This document shows, piece after piece, positions 12,930-22,499 of a stretch of DNA of 64,000 nucleotides. Both the position numbers and the translations under genes were made by a program. The notes below the pieces were generated by a model that was given only the letters and a program-made list of their open reading frames with translations, made no database searches and was not told the DNA's origin. This DNA comes from Isoetes taiwanensis. Lineage: Eukaryota > Streptophyta > Lycopodiopsida > Isoetales > Isoetaceae. Where the stretch lies: NCBI GenBank assembly GCA_021234155.1, contig JAJEKV010000132.1, forward strand, positions 1,364,001 through 1,428,000. Direction: 5' to 3'. How positions within the stretch are numbered: position 1 is the stretch's first letter; every line of letters starts with the position of its first letter.

Positions 12930-13100
12930 TAACGCTCCTTTTAGGGAAAGAAACGGAAACGAAAATTACTTTCTTGCCGGATTATTGTTTTCCCGGTTCC
13001 AAAATTTCGCTTTTCGGCCGGATTTTGATGTCCACAGGCCGCCGGAAAAAAGAGGACACACCCACTCAAACACATTTTAAGTAAGTAGAAATGTGCTTCA

Positions 13101-14202
13101 CTAGGATGGAGAATGCTGTTTTACCTTCTCAGTTAAAAATTGCTCAATATGTTCAGTCTTCCAATTGTCAATTCTGCAGAGCACATGTAGAACTTGCTCA
13201 GTTACACAATAAAATGCTTATAACTTCTCACAGAACACAAAAATAGCAACCCTTAGACTCACATTCTCTAAAATTATTTGTTTTCAAGATTGTCTTTTGC
13301 AGTTTATCATATATTCACTTGACACAGTAGGTCAATACAATCTCATCCTTCCATTAGTGCAGGATCGATTTAATTGTTAGACATCAAAGCAGAGAAACTG
13401 GAAAGTAACAATATGTCAGCAAGAGTAAATTCAAGGTTTGGGATACAACCTGATGGTTTCTTTGACGTTGCTTTGAGTGTCCTTCATAATTAGCTTGGAG
13501 ATGAACCAAACCGATATTGAGTGTCCTTCATAATTAGCTTGGAGATGAACCAAACCGATATTGAACAGTAACTGCTGGAAATTTAGATATCTTTTCCTCG
13601 ATAAATGTTTGCACATAAGGATAAAATATTAATTTCCTCATGCACACCTCCAGTGATGCTCCGCCATATGTTACCTGAGCGAAATAAAAATCATATGGTT
13701 TATCTTATCTAGTTATAAGAGTACAATGAAGCCAGTTATATTCTCATAGTATACCCTACTAGTGAACTCTTCCGACTCTTGAGCACGGGCATTTCTGCAA
13801 CAGAGCTCAAGCTCGGATTTTTCAATCTTCCCAATTAATCCATGCATTTCATAACGAAAAATATCATTCTACTAGCTATCCTGATGTACAACTACAAAAT
13901 TACTTATGCAGGATCTACAAAATCCAAACATATTGCTTCTTACAAATGTGTTCAAACTAGCGAAGAAGGAAATGTAAGAAGGAAAGGAATAAGAAAAAGA
14001 AACCTTTCATCCTTAACGATGTCGGCTAAGACATCGCAAATGAGCAAAATGGCAAGACCCAGTAAAATCCAAAGATTGGCATGTCTTTGCATCGGCAACA
14101 TCGGTTCCATGGATCGAACGAAAGCAGATAAAACCTAACCCTAAAACTAGAAGCGAGGAATGGCACGCCCATGCTCCACAGTTAGCCATGATTAGCGTGC
14201 AT
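13101..14202 (-). CDS. SELENOF/Sep15-like ER protein gene, unit 1 copy (frame disrupted)
   Basis: Four exons on the minus strand fit the plant 15-kDa selenoprotein-like family, ER-lumen thioredoxin-fold proteins that partner UGGT in glycoprotein folding. Exon 1 (14202-14004) encodes a signal peptide and CQSLDFTG; exon 2 (13813-13755) has LELCCRNARAQESEEFTSR; exon 3 (13674-13450) has VTYGGASLEVCMRKLIFYP and KLIMKDTQSNVKETI; exon 4 (13173-13101) has IDNWKTEHIEQFLTEKVKQ and a TAG stop. CMR stands where animal SELENOF has Cys-Gly-Sec, so the plant form lacks selenocysteine. Introns are GT-AG and phases join well. Unit 1 exon 1 is shifted near 14037, and a 44-bp tandem duplication breaks exon 3. 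A further one-base frame break before KLIMKD is shared with unit 2. Errors in the sequence are a likely cause. Confidence 0.8.
13474..13561. repeat. 44-bp tandem duplication inside SELENOF exon 3
   Basis: TGAGTGTCCTTCATAATTAG and what follows is repeated exactly, starting at 13474 and again at 13518. Unit 2 has a single copy near 27807. Forty-four is not a multiple of three, so it breaks exon 3 of the unit 1 gene. Confidence 0.9.
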
Positions 14203-15580
14203 TTTTCTCGCTTTTGCCGCTTGTTCTTCCCAAGACCCTCCTTTACAAATAAGAAACGAAGAGAACCTAAAGCCACAAATGATTTGCAACCAAAGGTCCT
14301 TAAAAATCTACAAACAAATAAAGAATTAATCTTGAGGAAACGAAATGTTTACAAAGTGGCCACAAAAAGTCCTTAGTCGAACTTCGGAAAGGGGATGAAA
14401 TCTACTTGAGGAAAAATTCCCGAAACAAAGCGGAACCCAAAGGCATCGAAAATTCTTCGCACAAAACTCAAGAAAATTTTTTGCCGTCGACTTATCGGTG
14501 CTCATTCTCTATAAATACACTTACTGCAGAAAAAAGAAGCCAAGCAAAAAAGTCGAACAAATGCAACGCGAGAAAGAAACCAACTAAAAAAGCCGAACAA
14601 ATGCGAAAGGAAACCGAGGCGGTTTGAGAAACCGGGCATTCATTTTCTATTTTTTACTTTGGATCCGATTAACCACCAAGATGGAAACCATTCAAATATA
14701 ACAACTCATACAAACTTCGCCAAGCAAAGATAAAATGAAAATTAATCGCCCAATATGAAGGAGCGCCAACTATTTCGTCCAAGCGAAATCGCCATATACC
14801 CTAAGCTATGATGAGCTCCACCATCACGCCATTTCACGTACCAACGAAGAAATAAAAAGAGGAACTAGCAAAAAGGCGAAGCTTGAGGAATGGGTTGGGT
14901 TGGTTACAGAGTTGATGGAGGTTGGAGGAGGGAGGGAAATGGTTGGAATGGTTGCAGAGTTGGCGGAGGGAAGGAAACTATGGGTAGATGAAGAAAAAAA
15001 AACATACATTACTACGTTTTGGCCTTCCTAAATTCTCTGTTTGTTGCAATTCATTGAAACCATATACACTAAGTAAGGTTATTTTTTAAGTCGAAATCAA
15101 AACTGGACTAGATAGATTGACATCATTGGGACCACAAGCATGGCATGTTCACTTACAACAAATATATTGCAATAAAATTTTTACCTTGCCATTTCAAATT
15201 GTTTCATCAGAAGATAAGGTTAATTATGCATCATGGCAATTTTCTCAGTCTTAAAAAAGGGATGGTGCATATGTGACAACTTAAATACCAATAGTAATAA
15301 TTGCACAAGTTAAAACTAGAGATAGATATGATTCACTCTAGGTTAGGCAACAGTGAAATTAGTTCAGCCCAATGTCAACATCCGAGTTTCCATGATCGCA
15401 AACATATTACTTGTTAATTAGAACCATAATGTCCTCTGTAATTTCTCAATATTCGTTATATGCTTTATAACCACCAAGTTGTCGTCACCATTCTTCTGTG
15501 TGGGGAATAGACTTGTGGTTTTATACTGGCATCTATGAGGTGTGTTATGATGCATTTGGTACCCACTCTTCATAAACTAC
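14203..15580. other. Upstream region of the SELENOF-like gene
   Basis: This lies 5' of the minus-strand gene, so it should include its promoter and 5' UTR. It is AT-rich, with a TATAAATA-like stretch near 14510 (CTCTATAAATACAC) that reads on the plus strand. No core promoter for the minus-strand gene can be fixed by eye. ORFs here are short and unmatched. The equivalent in unit 2 is 28487-29855. Confidence 0.35.
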
Positions 15581-15649
15581 GAAGCTAAGTTTGACAAATA
15601 AACCAGGAGAAGCCTAATTTCTAGATTCAATATGTAGCATAATAACAGG
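15581..15649. repeat. 69-bp target-site duplication, left copy
   Basis: Positions 15581-15649 start GAAGCTAAGTTTGAC and end CATAATAACAGG. The same 69 bp recur at 19540-19608. They bracket the nested LINE pair exactly, next to the LINE tail on one side and the truncated LINE 5' end on the other. Unit 2 carries the pair at 29856-29924 and about 33841-33905. Confidence 0.88.
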
Positions 15650-15794
15650 AATAGAATAGAATAGAATAGAATAGAATAGAATAGAATAGAATAGAATGAG
15701 AATGAGAATGAGAATGAGAATGAGAATGAGAATGAGAATGAGAATGAGAATGAGAATGAGAATGAGAATGAGAATGAGAATGAGAATGAGAATG
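15650..15794 (-). repeat. Two-part LINE tail microsatellite
   Basis: Next to the target-site copy lies a run of GAATA pentamers, switching to a run of GAATGA hexamers that reaches the LINE body. In LINE sense (minus strand) the order is body, (TCATTC)n, (TATTC)n. Unit 2 has the same structure at 29925-30080 with slightly different copy numbers. It opens spurious ORFs on both strands. Confidence 0.95.
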
Positions 15795-16365
15795 ATTTTT
15801 ATCGTCCCACCGAGGCCAATCGGCCTATGGGACCCATAAGAGCGCAAAGAAAACTTATTCTTGTCCGGGTTAAAAACCCCGCCTCAAGGGTTTTCGAGGG
15901 AAACCGTGGCGAATAAGAATGCCGCAAACCGTATAAGTATACATCAATGTTTATATACATGTCAAGTGTGTGCCCGGGACATAGCTGATCTCGCATGTCC
16001 ATAACCTCCTCGAAGATATGATCCCGACACCGTGACGGATCTTTTGCTCAATGTCACATGTAACGGCCGGCCAGGCCGACCAACTCAAAGATATCGTGTC
16101 CGAATTTGATCATATCTTTGGGCAACTTTGAAGGGTATGAGATTCATCCTCAATGACTCCCATTTGGCGGCATTGACAGAGCACGTCTGGCGTGGCTCAC
16201 CAATCCATCCGCTGTCTCAATTCAAGATGATGTGCCCCCGTGCGAATGGAGGCAATGAGTCCGCCTTTTCATGGGCAAGTGGACGCAGGTAGCATTGCGG
16301 GCCTCGTTCCAATGTGGGATTTATGTGGCTTGTTGTAGTGTGTTGTCTTGACCTGTTCAAGGGCA

Positions 16366-18775
16366 TTAGCATCCCAAAGCTTCTTTGAGGAAGCAATCGT
16401 CAAGATATTGCCTCAAGCTATGGCGATCTGCCTCTGCTTGCACATGTATGCACCTCGTGCTCCTGCACATTCCATCTAGCCAACCATTGAGCTCTCTTTT
16501 CCCTCCAAAGACCTTGAGGCGCGGCTCCATTGCCATGATATAAGCCGCTTTAGGGAGACGAGCATCGCCCACATTGACCACCTTCCACGAAAATAGACAA
16601 TGTGGCGATCAAGGGGCACCTGAGAAGAGGCAAGAATCTGCCTCCTGCAGTAAATTTGATATGGGACTGTGGACTTCACCCCTAGTGCTCGTACTAAAAG
16701 GCTTTCTCGGACTGCCCAAGTCATTCCAAGTAGCAAGTGATACCATCGGGCCCCATACTTCCACCCCGTATAAAAGCACAGGCTCCACTAAGACCTTGAA
16801 CAAAGTGGACTGATGGGCCCAATCATACAACTCCGCCTATGACTATTGTTTTGCATTGCATATAGTGCCTTCCAGCCCTATACCACTTTCGTAGCCGGTA
16901 TGGATGTGTCCCAAAGCATAGTAGAAGGAAACTCCACTCCCAAATATTTGTATGTGGATGCAACTTCCACATTTTGGCCTCTAGAATCGAAGGAGGGGAC
17001 CCTCTACCGACGTGAAGATGATATGAAAACCACCTTAGTCTTGGCGGTGTTGACGCCATATCGGGCCGCTTGGCGGGGAATGTGTCCGTCCAGCACCGAG
17101 ATTCCACTGGTGTGTAAGCTAGGAGGTCCACATCATCGGATATATTAACCTGTCGATGATCCGATAGAGAAGGTGAGCTCCATCGCCCCATTATCGCCAA
17201 AGCCAGCTCTCCAATTGATCAATGTAAAGCCCAAACAATGTTGGGGAGAGAGGGCATCCCCGACGAACCCCGATATCGCTATCAAATGGTTGGCTTGTCT
17301 CGCTGCAACCAACCCGAGCATCTTTCGATATACTTTGTACACCGCATTCTCGCAAATCTCCGCGGGAACCCCCGTTGTTGCGCCTTGCCCATAGTTTTTC
17401 CCGAGGCATGGTCAAATGCCTTCGCAAAATCCACAAAGCAACAATATAGATCCCGACGGTTCCTTCTGTCTTCAATCGAGTTTGCAACGGAAGATGTGGT
17501 CAATGGTTGAGTGCCGGTCCGAATCCCGGCCTGGGTGAGGGCCCGCGACCTCCGCCTCCCCTACCCGATAAACCGCCGCCGAGAATCCCGCCAGCAATTT
17601 TGCAAACACCGAACCCGACCATGATTGTTCGATAATTGGTCAAGCGATTATCACCCACCTTTATATATGGGGAACAACTTCGCTATTGGTCCACCGCAAT
17701 GGAAACCTTCCCCGTAATGCCTTGTTGAACAAGGCACAAGATCGGTATTATGGACGGCCCTGCCCACTTAAGCAATTCTGCCTGCATGCCATTCAAGTCT
17801 GGGGCTTTCCCATTGGCAAGACGCTGCAAGCCTTGTTCCACGTCCGAATCTGTGATTTCCAGCACTGGGCCTTCTTGCAAGGGTAATGCTGCCAAGGGGG
17901 CGTCACCTTGTGGAACCTGTCAAAACCACGTGCATCAATGGGAGGGGGCGATTTTTTACCCTTTTTTGTATGTATACTAGGGGTCATAGGGGTTTTGGGA
18001 TGTTCTTCTAGTTGTAAAACCATACAAAAAGGGGTCAAATTTGCCTATCAGAAACACGTATACTAGGGGTTTTTCGGCTACCCTATGCACGCAGGTGGCA
18101 TATCCCTTATAAAGAAGGTGGATCCCCCGGGAATGCTGCATGTGCACCCTGAGGGTCATATAGCTGTTGCAAGTATTGTCTCCACTGCTCGGGAGTGATA
18201 TTCCCTATAGGCTGTACTGGCTTTCTAAGAACCCTTCGCCAGAAGGCCCTGGGATGACGTTCCAGGAGGTAAAACATTTCCCTTTGATGCGCTGCAATGG
18301 ACCTGGCTTTCTTTGCTTTAAGGAAGATGCGGTACTGTCTGACTGCATGTGGGCGTAAAGCAGGGTCTGTGACTTGGCGGAGCCAGCGTTTGTGTTCCTT
18401 GCACTCTGCATCAAACCATTGATTACGTGGGAAGGTTGTGTTCCTGGAGGTCCGTCGCGCGCTTATCCCAAAGCACCTCTCTCCGCCAGCCCTAAGCACA
18501 TCGGTCACCGCCCCCGTTTGCTCTAGTGTAGGATATTGCAAAATTTCTGCCAGTCATCTATAAGCATCGGGGCATAAGCCCCCGCATGTTCATAATCCAA
18601 TCGCAATGAGGCATGTGAGGAGTTGTTGCACCGGGGTTCGCACAACCCGCCAAGCCAACTTCAAGTAAAGTGGTAAGTGGTCTGAGTCGATCTCTTCATC
18701 CCTATTAGTCGCTCCCACCGAAAGTGCTTGACGACATGCATATCCCCGCTCGGGCACCGACATAGTCCACCACAC
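16366..18775 (-). pseudogene. LINE A ORF2 relic (endonuclease end plus reverse transcriptase), unit 1
   Basis: The reading is split over several frames. From the 5' side: an endonuclease end with EEIDSDHLPLYLKLAW (SDH motif) near 18690; a linker with WFDAECKEHKRWLRQ near 18400; RT block 1 LANGKAPDLNGMQAELLKW near 17815; RT motif A CCFVDFAKAFDH near 17430; GCPLSPTLFGLYIDQL near 17240; motif C region SDDVDLLA near 17135; and VLVEPVLLYGVEVWGP near 16775. The enzyme would copy element RNA at a nicked target. The YADD box is broken here by one base but intact in unit 2 (31411-31425). Frame breaks are likely partly sequence error. Confidence 0.85.
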
Positions 18776-18850
18776 TAGATCCGCCCCCGGTTTTCCCCGC
18801 CTACAAGTGCTCTTTGCGAGTGGAAGGCCACCGTGCTAGTCCATTGCGGA

Positions 18851-19539
18851 TAGAATAGAATAGAATATGATTTTATCGTCCCACGGAGACCAACCGCCTA
18901 TGGGACCCAAGTACAAAGAGAGAGCAAAAGAAGCGACACTACCAGATTTAAAACCCCCTCACCAAGGGTTTTCGGGAAAAACCTTAGTAGCAATAAGGAT
19001 GTCGACATACCGCATGCTTATATACATAATCACAAGTACAAATTTGGGTTAATGTTGGACGGGGGACATAACCGAGTCCGCAGATCCATTACCTCCCGGA
19101 GGTGATCCCAACAAGCCCTCACAGAGGCCATGCTCGCGAGCTCATGCGGCTGATGGGGCACAACTAACTCGAAGCATACCGAGCCGGATATGCTCGTCTA
19201 CGGACGAACTGGAGGGCATGACTTTCATCCTCAATGGCGCTCGCTGATGATCTAAAGACTCTGTCCTCACGCAGCTCCCGAATCCATCTCCCCGCCTCAA
19301 TGCGGAGGTGGTGTGCACCTGCAAAATGGAAGCAATCACCCCTGCGCTTTTCATGGGTAGATGGGTGCAGTAGTGGTGTGGGCCCCTCGTGAGCATGGGA
19401 TTAACCTGCTGTCGATAATTTGCCACCTTGACATGTGACAGGGCCTCTGCATCCCAAAGCTTGGCCATGAAGCAAGCATCCAAGTACTGCTTCAAGGCAG
19501 CGCGTTCCTTCAGTGTATGCACTGGTCCACATCTGGGGG
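18851..19539 (-). mobile_element. LINE B, strongly 5'-truncated, unit 1
   Basis: A second copy of the same LINE family begins with a GAATA tail at 18851, followed by the conserved 3' block (CGCCTATGGGACCC near 18895). It then runs into the C-terminal ORF2 region; KQYLDACFMAKLWDAEALSH near 19450 is the counterpart of LRQYLDDCFL in LINE A. It ends exactly at the right 69-bp target-site copy. LINE A is inserted in, or template-jumped onto, its tail. Confidence 0.8.
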
Positions 19540-19608
19540 GAAGCTAAGTTTGACAAATAAACCAGGAGAAGCCTAATTTCTAGATTCAATATGTAGCATA
19601 ATAACAGG
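19540..19608. repeat. 69-bp target-site duplication, right copy
   Basis: This matches 15581-15649 over its whole length. It is directly followed by GGGTTTTC, the original flanking sequence that continues without LINE similarity. Confidence 0.88.
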
Positions 19609-19714
19609 GGGTTTTCTTTGTGTTTTTGTATGCTTTTCACTAAGGTTTTCCTATGATTTCCTGATGTATTCAAATGGATGTACTAATGCATACATCTAGA
19701 GTGCACCATTTCTG

Positions 19715-19905
19715 AGCCATTGGTTTTAGTCTTTTTTTTTCAATGGTCAACAACCAATGGCTCACAACAAAAGCCCTTTTTTTGTGCGTGTGGTGCATAA
19801 TGGGCACATTAAGGGCCATTGATTTTAGCCTTTTTTTTCAATGGCTCACAACAAAAGCCCTTTTTTTATGCGTGTGGTGCATAATGGGCACATGAAGGGC
19901 TTGAA
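19715..19905. repeat. Imperfect ~95-bp direct repeat, two copies
   Basis: CTCACAACAAAAGCCCTTTT and GTGGTGCATAATGGGCACAT each occur twice, with T-rich runs between them. A CCATTG...CAATGG inverted motif recurs in each copy. Unit 2 has the same repeat near 34010-34200. Non-coding. Confidence 0.8.
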
Positions 19906-20368
19906 GGGCGCATGTAGTGCAGTTTCCCCGTCGGCAACACATTTCTTATCATAACTTTTAATCCAGAGCTCTGTTTGAGATGATTTTTATTGCGTTGGAA
20001 AGCTCTCTCCGAGATCTTTTTGATAGTGGATGATATGAATATGTTTGGTTAAGTTATCTATGCTAAAACAGCTATTTTTCGGCCGGGTTTGGTAGGCTTT
20101 CACATCCTACCAGCTGATTAATACAGGATTGCGCTATTGGATATTGTTTTATGGCTCATTCCGAATGAAGCTTGCAAAAAATTACCATGTATTTTGAGAT
20201 TTTGAGGCAGTTATTAAGCAAGTTCCAAGGCTTCTAGATCCTTGTGCTAACAAGCAGAAAAGTTTCCCACTTTAATTCTCACCACAAGAATCCATGGAGG
20301 CCAAAGGCTGCTGTTAAATTCTAGTTGCAAAATGTTTGTGTATAGGTGTTGCAAACTTTATGACTTTT

Positions 20369-20554
20369 AGAATAGAATAGAATAGAATAGAATAGTTTTT
20401 TTATCGTCCACTGAGACCAATCGGCCTATGGGACCCAGAAGGAGCGCAGCAAACTTATTACTGTCCGGGTTAAAAAACCCCCGCCCCGAAGGGTTTTCGA
20501 GGGAAAAACTGTGGCAGTAATAAGAATGCTGTCAAACTGTACAAGTATACATCA
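20369..20554 (-). mobile_element. LINE C, 3'-end-only copy, unit 1
   Basis: A GAATA tail (20369-20395) is followed by the conserved LINE 3' block with CCAATCGGCCTATGGGACCC and the AAAACCC/GGGTTTT hairpin region. Similarity ends near ACAAGTATACATC. Only about 185 bp were copied. This is the third member of the family in the unit; the unit 2 copy is at about 34662-34848. Confidence 0.82.
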
Positions 20555-20831
20555 TCATGAAATAAATGTGTATGAATAATGGGATCAATCTGCTCTATCT
20601 TTATGGTAACTTTTACTTATGTTCTATTTGTTTTATTGTGATCAAATTCAAAAGCTACAGGTGATGAAAGCCTCAAATGAATTCTAGTTTTTTTCTGCTT
20701 TGAATTCTAAAATTTTTGTCATACCGGGAGGGGGGGGGAGGGGGAGGGTGACGTCCCTAAGGCCCCGAAGGGGCCAAAAAAATTTTTTTGCAACATAAAC
20801 CATTAACATCCAACATATAAAAATTAAATCC

Positions 20832-21365
20832 CCCAACACATAACAACCAACACATAACAACCATTGACATTAACAACCAACACATAACTACCATTGACAT
20901 TAATTAACACAACCATTGGGTCCAACACATTCAAATTAAAATTCCCCTTAAATCCCCTTTGGTTTGGGTGCATATTCACACGGGGGGTGACGTAGGACAG
21001 CGAGTGCCTTCATAATTGTATTTTGCACGTACGAAATCAACACTATATAGTATTCCGCTTGAAATCTTATAGTATTTTGCGAATCTTGTTATACAGTATA
21101 GCAAATTTTGTACTTGCATACCCCACAAATGAGGAACTTTACTTACGGTGTAGATTAAGGAATAAGGGATGAATATGCCTATCCAACCGCCTCGCTGCAC
21201 GAGTCACCCCCGGTGAATATGCACCCAAACCAAAGGGGGTTTAAGGGGGATTTTAATTTGAATGTGTTGGACCCAATGGTTGTGTTAATTAATGTCAATG
21301 GTAGTTATGTGGGTTGTTAATGTCAATGGTTGTTATGTGTTGGTTGTTATGTGTTGGTTGTTATG
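20832..21365. mobile_element. Long inverted-repeat (foldback) element, unit 1
   Basis: Left arm 20832-20989 and right arm 21203-21365 are inverted copies about 160 bp long, with TGGGTGCATATTCACA on the left against TGAATATGCACCCA on the right. A roughly 214-bp unique spacer separates them. The arms are built of short CATAACAACCAACA units. It could be a MITE or a foldback element; no clear target duplication was found. It could form a strong hairpin RNA. Unit 2 has it at about 35110-35660. Confidence 0.75.
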
Positions 21366-21400
21366 CTTCTTCACAGATGTTGGTAAAGGCATCTGTAATA

Positions 21401-21500
21401 CCTCATACTAAAAGTAGATGTAAACATGGAAGGCCTCTGTTTTACCTCATACTAAAAGTAGATGTTATACCTCATACTAAAAGTAGATGTAAGCAAAGCC
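21401..21500. repeat. 22-bp repeat, three copies
   Basis: ACCTCATACTAAAAGTAGAT occurs near 21401, 21452 and 21476. It is identical in unit 2 (about 35696-35795). Non-coding despite a 79-codon ORF over it. Confidence 0.85.
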
Positions 21501-21641
21501 TGATTGAAGTAGGACAAGTTTGCTTCTTTTCTTGTATGACATTGTTGTTGTAGCAAGTTCCATTGAGCATCTAATTTAACCATTAATGACGTCATCATGT
21601 AGGTTGTCTCATGCATTTTTTGTGTGTCTAAGCAGATAAAG

Positions 21642-21995
21642 CAGGGAAAAAATTAGTGGCTAATCTTAGCTAAATGGCGAAATTTTAGACTTGTTGGGAA
21701 AAAAATGGCTAAACTATGGCCCTTTTTGGGCCAAAAACCTCCATTTCATCCGACTTTAGCTAATCGTAAGAAAGTATAAGTGCCAAAAATTGGAGAGTTT
21801 AGCCAAAACTTAGAAGCTTTTACTTCAAATTTTAATGTACTTTAGCCAAATTATTTTATAACCTTTATATATATTATGATCAGTTAATATTTAGGTCTTA
21901 AATTAGTGCAAAATAGACAAATGATACAAGATTTTTTTATTTTTAAATATAAGTTTAGCCAAACGTAAGAAAGTAGAGCACTATAACCCCAAAAT
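21642..21995. mobile_element. hAT-like element, left end, unit 1
   Basis: The end CAGGGAAAAAATTAGTGGC starts at 21642. The next ~350 bp match the copy at 59895-60376, including GCTAAACTATGGCCCTTTTT. The right terminus of that copy reads CAGGGAAAAAATTAAGG in reverse, so these are terminal inverted repeats of the CAGGG type typical of hAT. Similarity to the short copy is lost after about 21990. A sequence like the subterminal block near 43330 (in reverse) follows, so this may be a longer relative whose right end is missing. Confidence 0.6.
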
Positions 21996-22149
21996 TTGCT
22001 CAACGTGTAGTTTTTTGGTACCTTTTTTGCAAAAAAACAATACTTGAAAGTCACCCATAGTTTTGTTCCGAAAATGCTAGAAACAACATGTAGTTTTTGG
22101 ATGAAAAGTCTATGCATAGAAAATTGACAGCCGTTTAAAAAAAATCAAT

Positions 22150-22480
22150 GCGTTGTTTTTAGGTGTTGTTTTTTTGTTTTTAATAAAAAAAATAACGTGT
22201 GGTTTTACATAATATCCACATGTGGTTCTTAAAATAGTAGTTGTTTCTAAGTGTTGTTTTTACTAAAACAACATATGGTTTAACAAAATATCCACATGTG
22301 GTTTTTAAACTAGTTGTTGTTTTTAAGTGTTATTTTTCTAAAAAAACAACATGTGATTTAACCAAATATCGATGTGGATAATAGTTGTTTTCAAGTGTCG
22401 TTTTTATTAAATAATAATATGTGGTTTAATAGAATAATCACATGTGGTATTTGTTTTCAAATGTGGTGTTTTTTGTTTAC
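22150..22480. repeat. Degenerate ~73-bp tandem repeat, about four copies, unit 1
   Basis: TTGTTTTTAAGTGTTRTTTT, AACAACATRTGGTTTAACMA and ATATCCACATGTGGTTYTTA recur in this order with indels. It is AT-rich and non-coding. It lies directly after the hAT-like left end and may be its interior. Unit 2 has it at about 36450-36775. Confidence 0.75.
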
Positions 22481-22499
22481 TTGTGCTTTGCTTATGTTT

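Larger units (their letters stand above)
10246..13089 (-). mobile_element. Helitron II, non-autonomous
   Basis: Its 3' end on the minus strand is the hairpin GCCCGGC/GCCGCGC (10259-10275, one mismatch) followed by ACACGTTTA and CTAG at 10246-10249. Its 5' end reads TCTACTTACTTAAAATGTG from 13089 leftwards and is close in sequence to the 5' end of Helitron I. The element is 2.84 kb with no Rep/helicase coding. It contains a 98-bp tandem repeat, an exon-like piece at 12370-12531 and a Tourist-like MITE. Its 5' end lies 11 bp beyond the stop codon of the SELENOF-like gene, so it occupies that gene's 3' UTR position. Only the 5' ~310 bp recur in the second 14.3-kb unit. Confidence 0.7.
15650..18850 (-). 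mobile_element. Non-LTR retrotransposon LINE A, 5'-truncated, unit 1
   Basis: About 3.2 kb on the minus strand: the end of an APE-type endonuclease, a reverse transcriptase, a C-terminal domain, a 3' end block and a tandem-repeat tail. The 3' block (15794-16000) is shared with LINE B and LINE C and holds a possible hairpin around AAAACCC...GGGTTTT. The element starts inside the endonuclease, so it is 5'-truncated. It abuts the tail of LINE B, which suggests insertion into that tail. No LTRs or RNase H domain were seen. A microsatellite tail is typical of RTE-like clades, but the clade is not certain. Confidence 0.85.

Noticed and set aside
15614-15847. ORFs of repeated Ile-Leu or Phe-Ser across the LINE tail
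   Set aside because: They are pure translation of the GAATA/GAATGA microsatellite.
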